Source: Acinetobacter terrestris (GTDB lineage Bacteria > Pseudomonadota > Gammaproteobacteria > Pseudomonadales > Moraxellaceae). Taken from it: a stretch of 64,000 nt of DNA. Below the pieces are notes generated by a model. The model was not told the origin of the DNA. It made no database searches and was given only the letters and a program-made list of their open reading frames with translations. Both the position numbers and the translations under genes were made by a program. The stretch lies in contig NZ_SJNZ01000001.1 of assembly GCF_004331155.1 (NCBI RefSeq), forward strand, positions 209,810 to 273,809, read 5' to 3'. This document shows, piece after piece, positions 27,475 to 36,193 of this stretch; positions within the stretch are counted from its first letter, which is position 1; every line of letters starts with the position of its first letter.

Positions 27475-28464
27475 ATGAATCTGGAGCGGGTCGATCTCAA
27501 TCTATTAATTTACCTTGATGTTCTTTTACGTGAAAAAAATGTTACCCGCGCAGCAGAACAATTGGGTGTTACCCAACCCGCTATGAGTAATATTTTACGC
27601 CGTCTACGTAATTTATTTAATGATCCGCTTTTAATCCGTTCTTCTGAAGGCATGACCCCTACAGAACGTGCTTTAGAATTACAACCTCGTATTCGTGATG
27701 CACTTTCTGACTTGTCGATGATTTTAGAACCTCGTACAGAATTCCGCCCTTATACCTCGAACCGCGTTTTCCGCATCATGACCTCAGACTATGCCGAAGC
27801 GACTTTAGTTCCTCGCCTGGTTAAAGCATTGCGTTCAGAAGCACCGAATGTGGTTCTCGACTTTTTAACTCCAAGTGATGTGTCTTACCGCGACATGGAA
27901 CAAGGTAAAGTTGATTTAGCCATTAACCGATTCAATGAAATTCCACAAAGTTTCCATCAGGTCTTGGTTTGGCGTGACAGTTTTTCGTGTTTACTCAACA
28001 ACAAACACCCCGCCAGCACAAACTTAAATCTGAAAAGCTATTTAGATGCACAGCATATCTGGGTGTCTAAAACCGGTATGGGCGTTGGCTTTGGGGTCAA
28101 CCCGGATAAACAAGCCGGACTGGGCTGGATTGATCAAGCCTTAGAGCGTATTGGGCAAAAACGCAAAATTTCTGTTTTTACCCGTCATTATCAAATGCCT
28201 GCGCTTTTAGCATCTAATGTGGATTTAATCGCAACGCTGCCAAGCCGTATTGCCAAACTGCAATCGAATAATCCAAACCTGCTGATTAAAGATCCGCCGT
28301 TTTATATTCCAGAATTTGAATTGAAAATGGCATGGTGTCCGTTGTTGCATCATCATCCTGCACACCGCTGGTTACGTCAGCTGATTCTGTATGTAGCCCG
28401 CCAAATGATTGAAGAAGAAAATCGTGAATTTCTAATGAATAACTCACAATTTTCGCATTATTAA
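27475..28464 (+). CDS. LysR-family transcriptional regulator
   Basis: This LysR-type regulator of about 329 residues has an N-terminal winged helix (NVTRAAEQLGVTQPAMSNILRR) and belongs to the NodD/LinR-like branch judged by the MNLERVDLNLLIYLDVLL start. The effector domain follows (FRIMTSDYAEATLVPRL). The frame allows an ATG five codons earlier (27460), but the ATG at 27475 gives the usual family N-terminus; neither has a strong ribosome site. It is divergent from aceA at a distance of about 800 bp. Regulation of aceA is possible but not shown. Confidence 0.85.
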   Translation: MNLERVDLNLLIYLDVLLREKNVTRAAEQLGVTQPAMSNILRRLRNLFNDPLLIRSSEGMTPTERALELQPRIRDALSDLSMILEPRTEFRPYTSNRVFRIMTSDYAEATLVPRLVKALRSEAPNVVLDFLTPSDVSYRDMEQGKVDLAINRFNEIPQSFHQVLVWRDSFSCLLNNKHPASTNLNLKSYLDAQHIWVSKTGMGVGFGVNPDKQAGLGWIDQALERIGQKRKISVFTRHYQMPALLASNVDLIATLPSRIAKLQSNNPNLLIKDPPFYIPEFELKMAWCPLLHHHPAHRWLRQLILYVARQMIEEENREFLMNNSQFSHY

Positions 28465-28592
28465 TCGTAAAAATCCTTAAATTCTTCTTTTTTAAGATTA
28501 TACTGTGCTAATTCAGGTAGTAATTTCATTACTACCTCTAGTCTTTTTGTGTTAAAAATATTCCATAATAATGATGATCTACAGGTGGATTC

Positions 28593-29924
28593 GTGAGCCT
28601 TTTCCAGAATATCCTCATCATCGTGATACTGATTGCGGGAGCCGGTTTTCTCTCTTTAACTGAGATTGCCCTTGCCGGTGCACGCAAAGTCAAACTTAAA
28701 ATCCTCGCAGAATCTGGTGAGGAACGCGCCCAAAAAGTTTTAGACCTGCAAGAACAATCGGCTGATTTCTTTGCGGCTTCGCAAATTGGCTTAAACGCAG
28801 TTGCCATTCTCGGCGGTATTTTGGGTGAAGCAGCATTTCGTCCCTATATCGTAAATTTCGTGAATCGTATTTATCAAGGCCCATGGACTGAAAACATTGG
28901 TTTTATCCTCTCCTTTAGCTTAGTTACCTCGCTTTTTATTCTTTTTGCAGATTTAATGCCCAAACGCATGGCCATGATCGCACCCGAAAAAATTGCGGTT
29001 TCTGTGATTAACCCCATTCAAATTTTCATTAAAATTTGCAAGCCATTGGCCTGGGCCATTAATGCCATCGCGAATTTATTGTTCCGTTTGTTTAAAATCA
29101 ATACTGTCCGTGATGACAATATTACCTTTGCCGATATTTCAGCAGTCATGGATGCAGGTGCGCAGGCCGGTGTACTACAAAAACAAGAACATCATTTCAT
29201 TGAAAATGTATTTGAACTTGAAGAGCGTAATGTGCCTTCAAGTATGACCACCCGTGAAAATGTGGTGTTCTTTACCTTAAATGAACCTGAAGAAAGTATT
29301 CGACAAAAGCTGGCGGAATATCCTTATTCCAAATTCCTGGTCTGTAGCAATGACATTGATAGTGTGATTGGCTATGTCGATGCCAAAGATATTCTGGTGC
29401 GTATTCTGAATAATCAGTCGCTGTTACAATTAAATGAAAGCACCATCCGTAATGTATTGACCATTCCTGACACCCTGACTTTATCGGAAGTACTGGATCG
29501 TTTCCGCTCGACCAAGGAAAAGTTTGCAGTCGTCATTAATGAATATGCCTTGGTGGTGGGGGTGATTACCCTCTCCGACATTATGATTACGGTAATGGGT
29601 GACTGGGTAACAACGATTGAAGCGGATCAGCAAATCATCAAGCGTGACAATAATTCATGGCTGATTGATGGCAGCACACCGATTGAAGACATCAAGCATG
29701 CGCTCGAAATTGATGAAATGCCGGATGATGAAAACTATGAAACTATCGCTGGTTTTATGATGTACAAATTGCGCAAGATTCCACGTCCTGCGGATGCAGT
29801 GATATTTGGGGCCTATAAATTTGAAGTGGTCGATGTCGATCATTTTAAAATTGACCAATTGCTGGTCACACGTCTGCTTGAAAAATCAACAGAACCTGAA
29901 GTCATCGAACCACCTTCCAGCTAA
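28593..29924 (+). CDS. CNNM / CBS / CorC-HlyC domain membrane protein
   Basis: This 443-residue member of the hemolysin-C/CorC-like family, now grouped with CNNM-type ion transport proteins, has an N-terminal DUF21/CNNM membrane domain (about 1-190). A pair of CBS domains (about 205-330) and a C-terminal CorC_HlyC domain (about 345-430) follow. The start is GTG with GGTGG six bases upstream. Members have been linked to magnesium or cobalt transport; the older name hemolysin is not supported by sequence. A clear terminator follows at 29973. Confidence 0.88.
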   Translation: MSLFQNILIIVILIAGAGFLSLTEIALAGARKVKLKILAESGEERAQKVLDLQEQSADFFAASQIGLNAVAILGGILGEAAFRPYIVNFVNRIYQGPWTENIGFILSFSLVTSLFILFADLMPKRMAMIAPEKIAVSVINPIQIFIKICKPLAWAINAIANLLFRLFKINTVRDDNITFADISAVMDAGAQAGVLQKQEHHFIENVFELEERNVPSSMTTRENVVFFTLNEPEESIRQKLAEYPYSKFLVCSNDIDSVIGYVDAKDILVRILNNQSLLQLNESTIRNVLTIPDTLTLSEVLDRFRSTKEKFAVVINEYALVVGVITLSDIMITVMGDWVTTIEADQQIIKRDNNSWLIDGSTPIEDIKHALEIDEMPDDENYETIAGFMMYKLRKIPRPADAVIFGAYKFEVVDVDHFKIDQLLVTRLLEKSTEPEVIEPPSS

Positions 29925-30359
29925 TTGGATCTGTTCCAAATCGATTCCCTACATTAAAAAATGTATAACCTTAAAAACCCATTCTTGTAATGGGTTTTTT
30001 AATATCTTTTTCTTATGAACATACTCATGCTTCCCTCCGCATTTCCTCGAAATTTTTATGGCTATTTCTGTGTTAAACCACTCGTACAGCAATTGATGAA
30101 TGCACAGAATTTTTAAGCTCACCCGCAAGATGATTAATAAACATACAATTAAGTAATATTTTCAAATATTTAGCATTCAGCGTACTGAAGTGCTTATTTT
30201 AATAGCCTCTATTTAAAGAATATTTTTATGCTTGATAGTGAAACAAATCACATTTTTATTCAGATATTTTGTTTTATAGACCTATAGCTTAAGCTCTGTT
30301 CAGACTATGTATCTAACTTCAACAAACATAGTTCTGCACTTTCAAAGGATTGATTCTCC
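29925..30359. other. Intergenic, 435 bp, before the citrate transporter
   Basis: It contains the terminator of the preceding gene (29973-30001). A 7-bp inverted repeat ACTATGT / ACATAGT (about 30304-30332) lies near the expected promoter or leader of the transporter. Nothing else was recognised. Confidence 0.45.
29973..30001 (+). terminator. Terminator after the CNNM gene
   Basis: The stem ACCCATT / AATGGGT with a CTTGT loop is followed by seven T residues. Confidence 0.9.
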
Positions 30360-31700
30360 ATGCTGACCCTATTAGGTCTTGGCATGATTTTATGCTTTAT
30401 GTATTTAATCATGACCCGACGTATGAGTGCGCTTGTAGCACTCACCCTAATTCCCGTAATATTTGCTCTTATTGCCTATATATTAGGTTTCTTCTTTGAC
30501 AGCTTAAGTCATATCGAAATCCAGAATCTTGGCGAAATGATGCTGGAGGGTGTTAAAAAACTTGCACCCACTGGAATCATGCTGTTATTTGCCATTTTAT
30601 ATTTTGCCATCATGATTGATACCGGGCTATTTGACCCGTCAGTTAAATGGATTTTAAGACTGGTTAAAGGTGACCCTTTAAAAGTAACGCTGGGAACAAT
30701 CACCTTAACTTTAATCGTATCACTGGATGGCGATGGCTCAACAACCTATATGATCTGTGTGGCAGCCATGCTTCCTCTATATAAACGTTTAGGAATGAGC
30801 CCTTTGGTCATGGCCTGTCTAATGATGCTCTCCAGTGGCATTATGAACCTGACGCCATGGGGTGGACCTACTGCTCGTGCCGCCAGCGCACTGCATGTTG
30901 ACCCAAGCGATGTATTTGTCCCTATGATTGTTCCCATGATCTGCGCCATTGCCTGGGTTTATTTTATGGGCTACATGTATGGACGTATGGAACGCAAACG
31001 TTTAGGAATTATTACCCTAGATGTCAGTCATGGCGATAATATTCAAATCTCTTCCAATCCAGAAGCGAATCGCGCTCATTTAAGATGGTTTAATACTTTA
31101 TTAACTGTCGTGCTCATGATTTGTCTGGTCAAAAGTGTATTACCCATGTCGGTCCTTTTCATGATTGCACTTTGTATTGCCCTGGTGGTGAATTATAAAG
31201 ATATTAATATGCAAAAAGATTTGATTGCCCATCATGCCGGAAGTGCTTTAAACGTTGTGGGAATTATTTTCGCAGCCGGTATTTTCACAGGTATTTTGGC
31301 CGGTACTGGCATGGTAGATTCCATGTCTAAAGAATTGGTCGCCATTATTCCTGAAAGTATGGGACCATTTCTTGCGCCAATTACCGCTGTCCTAAGTATG
31401 CCTTTAACCTTCTTTATGTCGAATGATGCCTTCTATTATGGAGTTCTGCCTGTGCTTTCTGAAGCCGCCCTGCATTATGGCATTAGCCCAGTAGAAATGG
31501 CACGTGCTGCAATTGTTGGCCAACCCGTCCATCTACTTTCTCCCTTGGTCCCTTCTACTTATCTTTTATGTGGTCTAGCCGGTATTGATTTTGGACAACA
31601 TCAAAAATTTGCAATCAAGTGGGCCATTCTGACCTGTTTAGTCATGATGCTGGGTGGCCTAATTTTTGGTGGTTTTCCTTTTTACTCAACGCTTCCTTAA
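30360..31700 (+). CDS. CitMHS-family citrate:cation symporter
   Basis: This 446-residue integral membrane protein has about 12 segments and belongs to the CitMHS family, which takes up citrate as a complex with a divalent metal (Mg2+ in CitM, Ca2+ in CitH) together with protons. Supporting features are the conserved VSLDGDGSTTYMICVAAMLPLY stretch and the NLTPWGGPTARAASAL loop. The metal preference cannot be read from the sequence. The ATG has AAAGGA upstream. No two-component system or other citrate gene is adjacent. A strong bidirectional terminator follows. Confidence 0.88.
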   Translation: MLTLLGLGMILCFMYLIMTRRMSALVALTLIPVIFALIAYILGFFFDSLSHIEIQNLGEMMLEGVKKLAPTGIMLLFAILYFAIMIDTGLFDPSVKWILRLVKGDPLKVTLGTITLTLIVSLDGDGSTTYMICVAAMLPLYKRLGMSPLVMACLMMLSSGIMNLTPWGGPTARAASALHVDPSDVFVPMIVPMICAIAWVYFMGYMYGRMERKRLGIITLDVSHGDNIQISSNPEANRAHLRWFNTLLTVVLMICLVKSVLPMSVLFMIALCIALVVNYKDINMQKDLIAHHAGSALNVVGIIFAAGIFTGILAGTGMVDSMSKELVAIIPESMGPFLAPITAVLSMPLTFFMSNDAFYYGVLPVLSEAALHYGISPVEMARAAIVGQPVHLLSPLVPSTYLLCGLAGIDFGQHQKFAIKWAILTCLVMMLGGLIFGGFPFYSTLP

Positions 31701-31711
31701 ACATTAATGAT

Positions 31712-31747
31712 AAAAAAACCCAAAAAGTTCGACTTTTTGGGTTTTTT
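31712..31747. terminator. Bidirectional terminator
   Basis: The 10-bp stem CCCAAAAAGT / ACTTTTTGGG with a TCG loop has an A run before it and a T run after it, between two convergent genes. Confidence 0.92.
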
Positions 31748-31763
31748 CTTATTTTGAGGAAAA

Positions 31764-32273
31764 CTATTTAAAGTTCTCAATCAAGTTCTCGATCACGAGA
31801 GCATAGTGAATACCAATATCTTCTTCTAAAATATTGTATGCATTATCAAACTGAACCATTGGCCAGCCTTCTTTCCAGAAAGGGAAAATATTGTGTAGAT
31901 CGCGCGTTACAATTGCGTCTTCACGCAGAATCGCTTGCGCAACTTGTGATAAAACTTGAGCTGTTTCAGCACCGTCAATCGCCATGTAATCAATACCACG
32001 TACTTTTAAAATACGAATACGATCTTTTTTATATTTAATTTTTTTAGCTTGGCCGGCATTTAATCCTAATGCCAAAGTCACTGCTTCAACAAAGTTTTTT
32101 TCAAAAGTATCATGCAAAGCAACAATTGCCTGTTTATGTGCTTCTTGACGACCAGCTTTACCCCCATTAAGGATAATCTCTTTCGCTTCAGTATTTAGCA
32201 CATCGTCTTTCATGGACTGTAAAATGTCTAAAATTTCGATATCGCTTAAAGATTCAGGAGATTGATCAGTCAT
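31764..32273 (-). CDS. Conserved-looking hypothetical protein, 169 residues
   Basis: I do not recognise a family. The protein is soluble and has an acidic N-terminus (MTDQSPESLSDIEILD). A mixed middle contains a basic patch (AKKIKYKKDRIRILK) and the C-terminal half is hydrophobic and acidic. There is no signal peptide or membrane helix. A very good ribosome site (AAGGA, minus strand) and normal codon use support a real gene. It is convergent with the citrate transporter and shares its terminator. Confidence 0.7.
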   Translation of the reverse strand: MTDQSPESLSDIEILDILQSMKDDVLNTEAKEIILNGGKAGRQEAHKQAIVALHDTFEKNFVEAVTLALGLNAGQAKKIKYKKDRIRILKVRGIDYMAIDGAETAQVLSQVAQAILREDAIVTRDLHNIFPFWKEGWPMVQFDNAYNILEEDIGIHYALVIENLIENFK

Positions 32274-32626
32274 AAACTGTCCTTGGACAAAAAATAATAA
32301 AGATCTATTTTCGCATAATTCATCATTTAATACAGGAATAAAATCTGCTTCACCACATTCTTCTTCAGCAAGCAGACTAAAAACAACACTTATAAATTAT
32401 ACTATTGATTTAATAAGGTTGAAATTTCTTTAGTCCCTTAAGACTTATAATTGTGGAGTCACACTAACAGCTCTATATCAAAATTAAACTCGACTTAAAT
32501 AGTCAAAAGTTAACAGGAAATACTTTTTGCTATTCATTCCCCCAAGATAAGCTTATTTTTTCACTGTTATATTCCGTTAAATCATTTATATTAGCCCTAC
32601 ATTTTATGCCCCCCTTTTTAATTCTT
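32274..32626. other. Intergenic, about 350 bp
   Basis: AT-rich divergent spacer. A long-range inverted repeat TCTGCTT / AAGCAGA lies near 32343-32375. No gene was seen. Confidence 0.4.
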
Positions 32627-33358
32627 ATGATCAGCAATAAACAAACTTCCCTTTTTTTAAAACAAATGCGGGAACAATACCCGACAGCGTTTAAAAGAAA
32701 TTATTTGTTTTATAGCATGATCAAAACCAAGGGCATTTTAGATGAGTTGAAAGAACTGATTCCGTGGGTTCTTGCAGTGATGATTTTCGTATCATTATCT
32801 ATGAGTGGGGGGCATTTTATTTCGCTTCAACTTCCACAATTTGATACTTTTCGCGCGCATGGCATTGCTGTTTTAGCCATCATGTTGCTGTTTATGCTGT
32901 ATACCCCATTCGTTATCAAGCAGATCAAACACAGTTCAACCTCCCTCTATCAACACTTACGTCATACTCCGGTTAAACTCGCTGTTTTGATTCTGCTTCA
33001 AGCTATTAATATTGCTTATATTGAAAGCACTTTTTTAGAAGTGATTCTATTCTTCTTCGCTTTAAGTTTTGGTTTTATACGCTTTTATAAAGAAAATATG
33101 TTCCGTGAAGACACTCAAAATGAGCAATATTTTTATCTGCAAGAAACGCGTCGCATCTGCTTTTGGTCCTATAAACAAATTTTAAAAATTAAATTTAAAA
33201 TTTTATTGAGTGCTAAAAATTCAAAGGCTCGTCATGCCCTTGAACGACAAGAAAAAAAGTTTATCGAACTGCATATTCAGCTGATTCGTTATGAAAATGA
33301 ACTCTGTAAAACCCATAAACATGTAGATGTTGAAACCTATTTAGATAGCTTGATGTAA
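32627..33358 (+). CDS. Hypothetical four-helix membrane protein
   Basis: A protein of about 243 residues with four predicted membrane segments: IPWVLAVMIFVSLSM, GIAVLAIMLLFMLYTPFV, KLAVLILLQAINIAY and LEVILFFFALSFGFI. A basic, probably cytoplasmic tail of about 90 residues with coiled-coil character follows (HALERQEKKFIELHIQL). I do not recognise a family. The first in-frame ATG at 32606 is followed by proline codons and lacks a ribosome site; the ATG at 32627 is a reasonable alternative, also without a strong site. It is located just upstream of tRNA-Leu. Confidence 0.6.
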   Translation: MISNKQTSLFLKQMREQYPTAFKRNYLFYSMIKTKGILDELKELIPWVLAVMIFVSLSMSGGHFISLQLPQFDTFRAHGIAVLAIMLLFMLYTPFVIKQIKHSSTSLYQHLRHTPVKLAVLILLQAINIAYIESTFLEVILFFFALSFGFIRFYKENMFREDTQNEQYFYLQETRRICFWSYKQILKIKFKILLSAKNSKARHALERQEKKFIELHIQLIRYENELCKTHKHVDVETYLDSLM

Positions 33359-33570
33359 ATATTAAAAGTTTCATTCCCTGATCTGTTTTTTATTAGAAAA
33401 TGATTATTTTTTTGCTGCGCTCAATAAAGGGAAAAGTATTCATGATCATGCAGAAAACTCTCACAAATAAACTATTTTTTAGTTATAAATACATGAATTG
33501 ATTGAAAAGAAAGCAAACACACCGAAAGATGCTTGCCAAGTTTTATTTCGTCCTCTATTATTGCCGACAT

Positions 33571-33656
33571 GCCCGAGTGGTGAAATCGGTAGACACAGGG
33601 GATTTAAAATCCCCCGCCCACAAAGCGTGCCAGTTCGAGTCTGGCCTCGGGCACCA
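33571..33656 (+). tRNA. tRNA-Leu (anticodon UAA)
   Basis: This is an 86-nt class II tRNA with acceptor stem GCCCGAG / CTCGGGC and an encoded CCA end. The anticodon TAA lies at 33605-33607 within the loop TTTAAAA. The T-loop (GTTCGAGTC) and a variable arm are clear. The 3' end GCACCA is the left half of a downstream inverted repeat. Confidence 0.95.
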
Positions 33657-33680
33657 TTTTAAAACTGATTAAAATGGTGC
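33651..33680 (+). repeat. Inverted repeat that includes the tRNA-Leu 3' end
   Basis: A perfect 12-bp inverted repeat has arms GCACCATTTTAA (33651-33662) and TTAAAATGGTGC (33669-33680) around a 6-nt loop. The left arm contains the last two acceptor-stem bases, the discriminator and the CCA of tRNA-Leu. In the precursor RNA this hairpin would compete with acceptor-stem pairing. Confidence 0.7.
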
Positions 33681-33689
33681 AATAAAAGA

Positions 33690-33712
33690 CCCAGCGATAA
33701 GCTGGTTTTTTT
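33690..33712 (+). terminator. Terminator after tRNA-Leu
   Basis: The stem CCAGC / GCTGG with a GATAA loop is followed by seven T residues. Confidence 0.88.
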
Positions 33713-33762
33713 ATGCCTAAATTATTAAACTACAATCAAACTAATAAAAAGAAATAATAAAA

Positions 33763-34182
33763 ATGAACACAAATAACTTGCCACGCATGCTGTATTTCAG
33801 CCTGCTTATATTGCTTATCTCACCCTTTACTTATGCAGCCGAGCCAGAGCCAAAAATACCGAATCAGGTCATCTATTCTTTATTTTCTGGAACAATAACC
33901 CAAGATAAAGATCAGCTTATCTTACATCATTGCACTTTAGCCAAAGATCCGTACCTGCTTGAGTTTAATCATGCACAAGATGAAAAACGGATTCGCTCAC
34001 TGCTGCAACAAGAGCCAAATTTTTGGCTTAATTTAAGAGCGAGTGCTTATCTAAAAAATGAAAAACGCTACTTAACGGTGGATGGGATAGCAGAGATCCA
34101 TCCCAAAGAAAGCTGCCATCTTTCCAAAATGTTATTTGATTTAAATAAATCTTCGAATCTTAAACTAACCAATAGAGAGTGA
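33763..34182 (+). CDS. Hypothetical secreted protein, 139 residues
   Basis: The first 27 residues form a signal peptide (hydrophobic YFSLLILLISPF, cleavage after TYAA). The mature part is about 112 residues with two cysteines (HHCTLAK and ESCHLSK) that could form a disulfide. I do not recognise a family. The pattern of a short periplasmic beta-rich protein (SLFSGTITQDKDQLILHHC) would fit an OB-like fold, but that is only a guess. The ribosome site is weak and A-rich. The gene ends two bases before a convergent gene. Confidence 0.6.
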   Translation: MNTNNLPRMLYFSLLILLISPFTYAAEPEPKIPNQVIYSLFSGTITQDKDQLILHHCTLAKDPYLLEFNHAQDEKRIRSLLQQEPNFWLNLRASAYLKNEKRYLTVDGIAEIHPKESCHLSKMLFDLNKSSNLKLTNRE

Positions 34183-34183
34183 C

Positions 34184-34498
34184 TTACCACTCTCTATTAG
34201 ATACCAATTCTTCCATTTCAATATCCATATAACCGTGATCTTGCACCACCATCATCATGGCTTCAGCAATATAATCAGCCGCAGTATCATCTAATGATGA
34301 ATCAAGATCTTCAAACTGCGGTTTCATCTTGTTAATGAAAACAACTGTTTCGGCAGCAAAACGATAAATTTCAACTTCAGACAAATCAGGCTTTGCTACT
34401 TTTTTCGCAAACTGCTTAATTGTCTGTTTAACTTCAGCCACCAGAATATCGGGATAATATTCATCATCAAACATCGGGAGAAGTAAATTTTCAAACAT
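34184..34498 (-). CDS. DUF5713-like protein
   Basis: A soluble acidic protein of about 104 residues. The N-terminal MFDDEYYPDILVAEVKQ and the C-terminal DHGYMDIEMEELVSNREW resemble the ends of DUF5713 proteins as I remember them. The function is unknown. The frame reaches an upstream codon at 34543, but the ATG at 34498 gives a more typical start; the ribosome site is weak. It is convergent with the preceding secreted-protein gene. Confidence 0.6.
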   Translation of the reverse strand: MFENLLLPMFDDEYYPDILVAEVKQTIKQFAKKVAKPDLSEVEIYRFAAETVVFINKMKPQFEDLDSSLDDTAADYIAEAMMMVVQDHGYMDIEMEELVSNREW

Positions 34499-34850
34499 AC
34501 AAAACTCAAAAAAGACACGTGTTAAAGCGAGCCTGTATAACACAAAGCAATAAAATTACCAAACTAAACCATAAAAAAAGACTGTGTACTTACCCACCCT
34601 ATTTTTTATTTAAACTTCCTGTATGCAATTAAACTGGAATCATCTCTTATGCACTTTAAGTAACTCACTAATTAATTAAAGATTATAGGTATGTACACTA
34701 CACGCTCTTTGCTGGCTAGTTATCAAATGAACTGCACAAATAAAAAAATAAGTATTAAGTCCACTTAAATACATGCAGAATTCATGGAATATATGCACAG
34801 ATTAGCTTTTAAAACATTTATATAACAAAGCCCTACTGCACAATATTAAC
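34499..34850. other. Intergenic, about 350 bp, before a truncated gene
   Basis: Very AT-rich. I looked for the missing 5' part of the following pseudogene in all plus-strand frames and found nothing similar, so that part seems deleted rather than frameshifted. Confidence 0.4.
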
Positions 34851-34853
34851 TAA

Positions 34854-35150
34854 AGCTATCCACAAACAGCCAGAACGACAAAAGAAGATGCTTTGTCTTA
34901 TTTTGTGGGAGGAAATCCAAATTTTCCGGGTGACAAAGGCTTTGCACTCGCTGGCTGGGAAAAGTGCGAAGTCGATAATGCTGCTATAAATATATCGGGT
35001 GATAGTACAACCAGTTTCGGTAAAGTTCACTTCACCAACAAGAATGGCGAAGTAACCACGGTCGATAAAACCTGGAAATTTGTAAAAGATAACGCAGGAA
35101 AATTACGCATTATTGTTCACCATTCTTCGCTTGAGAATAAAGCCAAATGA
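34854..35150 (+). pseudogene. 3' fragment of a small secreted-protein gene
   Basis: An open frame runs from just after an in-frame TAA (34851-34853) to the TGA at 35150 and encodes TTKEDALSYFVGGNPNFP, DKGFALAGWEKCEV and, near the end, KLRIIVHHSSL. This pattern matches the C-terminal half of small secreted proteins (NTF2-like fold, often mislabelled phosphoribosyl-AMP cyclohydrolase) that carry LSYFVGG and HHSSLP near their ends. The signal peptide and first half are absent. The only start would be a TTG at 34893 inside the conserved region. I take it as a 5'-deleted remnant. The family name is from memory. Confidence 0.6.
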
Positions 35151-35164
35151 TTAACTATTAAAGC

Positions 35165-35196
35165 AAAAAAGCCCGATAACCTATCGAGCTTTTTCT
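35165..35196. terminator. Imperfect bidirectional terminator
   Basis: The stem GCCCGATA / TATCGAGC has one mismatch and is flanked by A and T runs, between the pseudogene and folP, which converge. Confidence 0.65.
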
Positions 35197-35199
35197 TAC

Positions 35200-36057
35200 T
35201 TATACACCTAGATGATTCATTGCATTCCAGACTTTAATGGCATCATTCATCGCTTTGACATCATGCGCTCGTACCATACAAGCACCCTGTTGAATACTCA
35301 TCAGATGTGCTGCGACCGAACCTATGGCACGGTTTTGTGCATCCGCCCCGCCCAGTGCTTCTCCAATAAAACGCTTTCTGGAAAGTGCAGATAAAATGGG
35401 ATAACCCATGTCATTTAATTTATAAAATTCATTTAATAATTTTAAGTTTTGCTGTGCATTTTTAGCAAAACCAAAACCCGGATCAACCATGATATTTTCA
35501 GGTTTTACCCCTGCTGTTAAAGCATCATCGACACGCTGTTGTAGCTCTTTAATTACATCTGTGGTTACATTATCATATTGATTTAAATTATTCATGATGG
35601 TGGGTTCACCACGCATATGCATAATGATGACAGGTATATTCAGTTCAGCCGCCGTGTCGAGTGCCTGTGGACGGGTTAATGCACGCACATCATTCCAGAT
35701 ATGCGCGCCCGCTTGCACTGCTGCACGCATCACTTCCGGCTGTGAAGTGTCAATCGAGATAATCACATCATGCTTTGATAATTCTTCTACCACGGGTACC
35801 ACTCGACGGATTTCTTCTTCAACGTCCACCGCAGATGCTCCCGGACGTGTGGATTCGCCACCGACATCAATCACGGTTGCTCCATCAGTCATCATTTGCA
35901 GTGCATAAGTTAGCGCCTGATCTTTTCCATTATGCTTCCCCCCATCACTAAAAGAGTCTGGAGTAACATTCAAAATGCCCATGACATGCGGTTGAGATAG
36001 ATCAAGACTTAGCCGTCCACATTGCAATACTCGTTTTGGTAATGGCATCAACCGCAT
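35200..36057 (-). CDS. folP: Dihydropteroate synthase
   Basis: FolP condenses p-aminobenzoate with hydroxymethyl-dihydropterin diphosphate in folate synthesis and is the sulfonamide target. The 285-residue protein shows the pterin-binding motifs GILNVTPDSFSDGG, DVGGESTRPGA and the C-terminal RAHDV. The start has AAGGAGAG eight bases upstream. It follows ftsH on the same strand after a terminator, keeping the common gammaproteobacterial order rlmE-ftsH-folP. Confidence 0.96.
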   Translation of the reverse strand: MRLMPLPKRVLQCGRLSLDLSQPHVMGILNVTPDSFSDGGKHNGKDQALTYALQMMTDGATVIDVGGESTRPGASAVDVEEEIRRVVPVVEELSKHDVIISIDTSQPEVMRAAVQAGAHIWNDVRALTRPQALDTAAELNIPVIIMHMRGEPTIMNNLNQYDNVTTDVIKELQQRVDDALTAGVKPENIMVDPGFGFAKNAQQNLKLLNEFYKLNDMGYPILSALSRKRFIGEALGGADAQNRAIGSVAAHLMSIQQGACMVRAHDVKAMNDAIKVWNAMNHLGV

Positions 36058-36146
36058 AATAACTCTCCTTAATATCTAATCCACAGTGTATCAAGAGTTG
36101 CTTTTATTCTGGCTGAAATCTTTTCAAACTCTCAACTTTTAAGCAT

Positions 36147-36175
36147 AAAAAAGAGCCTCAATTGAGACTCTTTTT
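36147..36175 (-). terminator. Terminator between ftsH and folP
   Basis: On the minus strand the stem AAGAGTCTCAA / TTGAGGCTCTT (one G-U pair) is followed by TTTTTT. Confidence 0.88.
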
Positions 36176-36193
36176 CGCACCAAACCTAAAGCA

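Noticed and set aside
27225..27518. 97-codon frame overlapping the start of the LysR gene
   Set aside because: Overlaps the real LysR start in another frame and has no recognisable features.
30010..30120. 33-codon ATG frame before the citrate transporter
   Set aside because: No ribosome site; begins inside the downstream flank of a terminator.
33571..33712. Integrated element at tRNA-Leu
   Set aside because: No integrase gene and no direct repeat of the tRNA 3' end nearby; only an inverted repeat was found.
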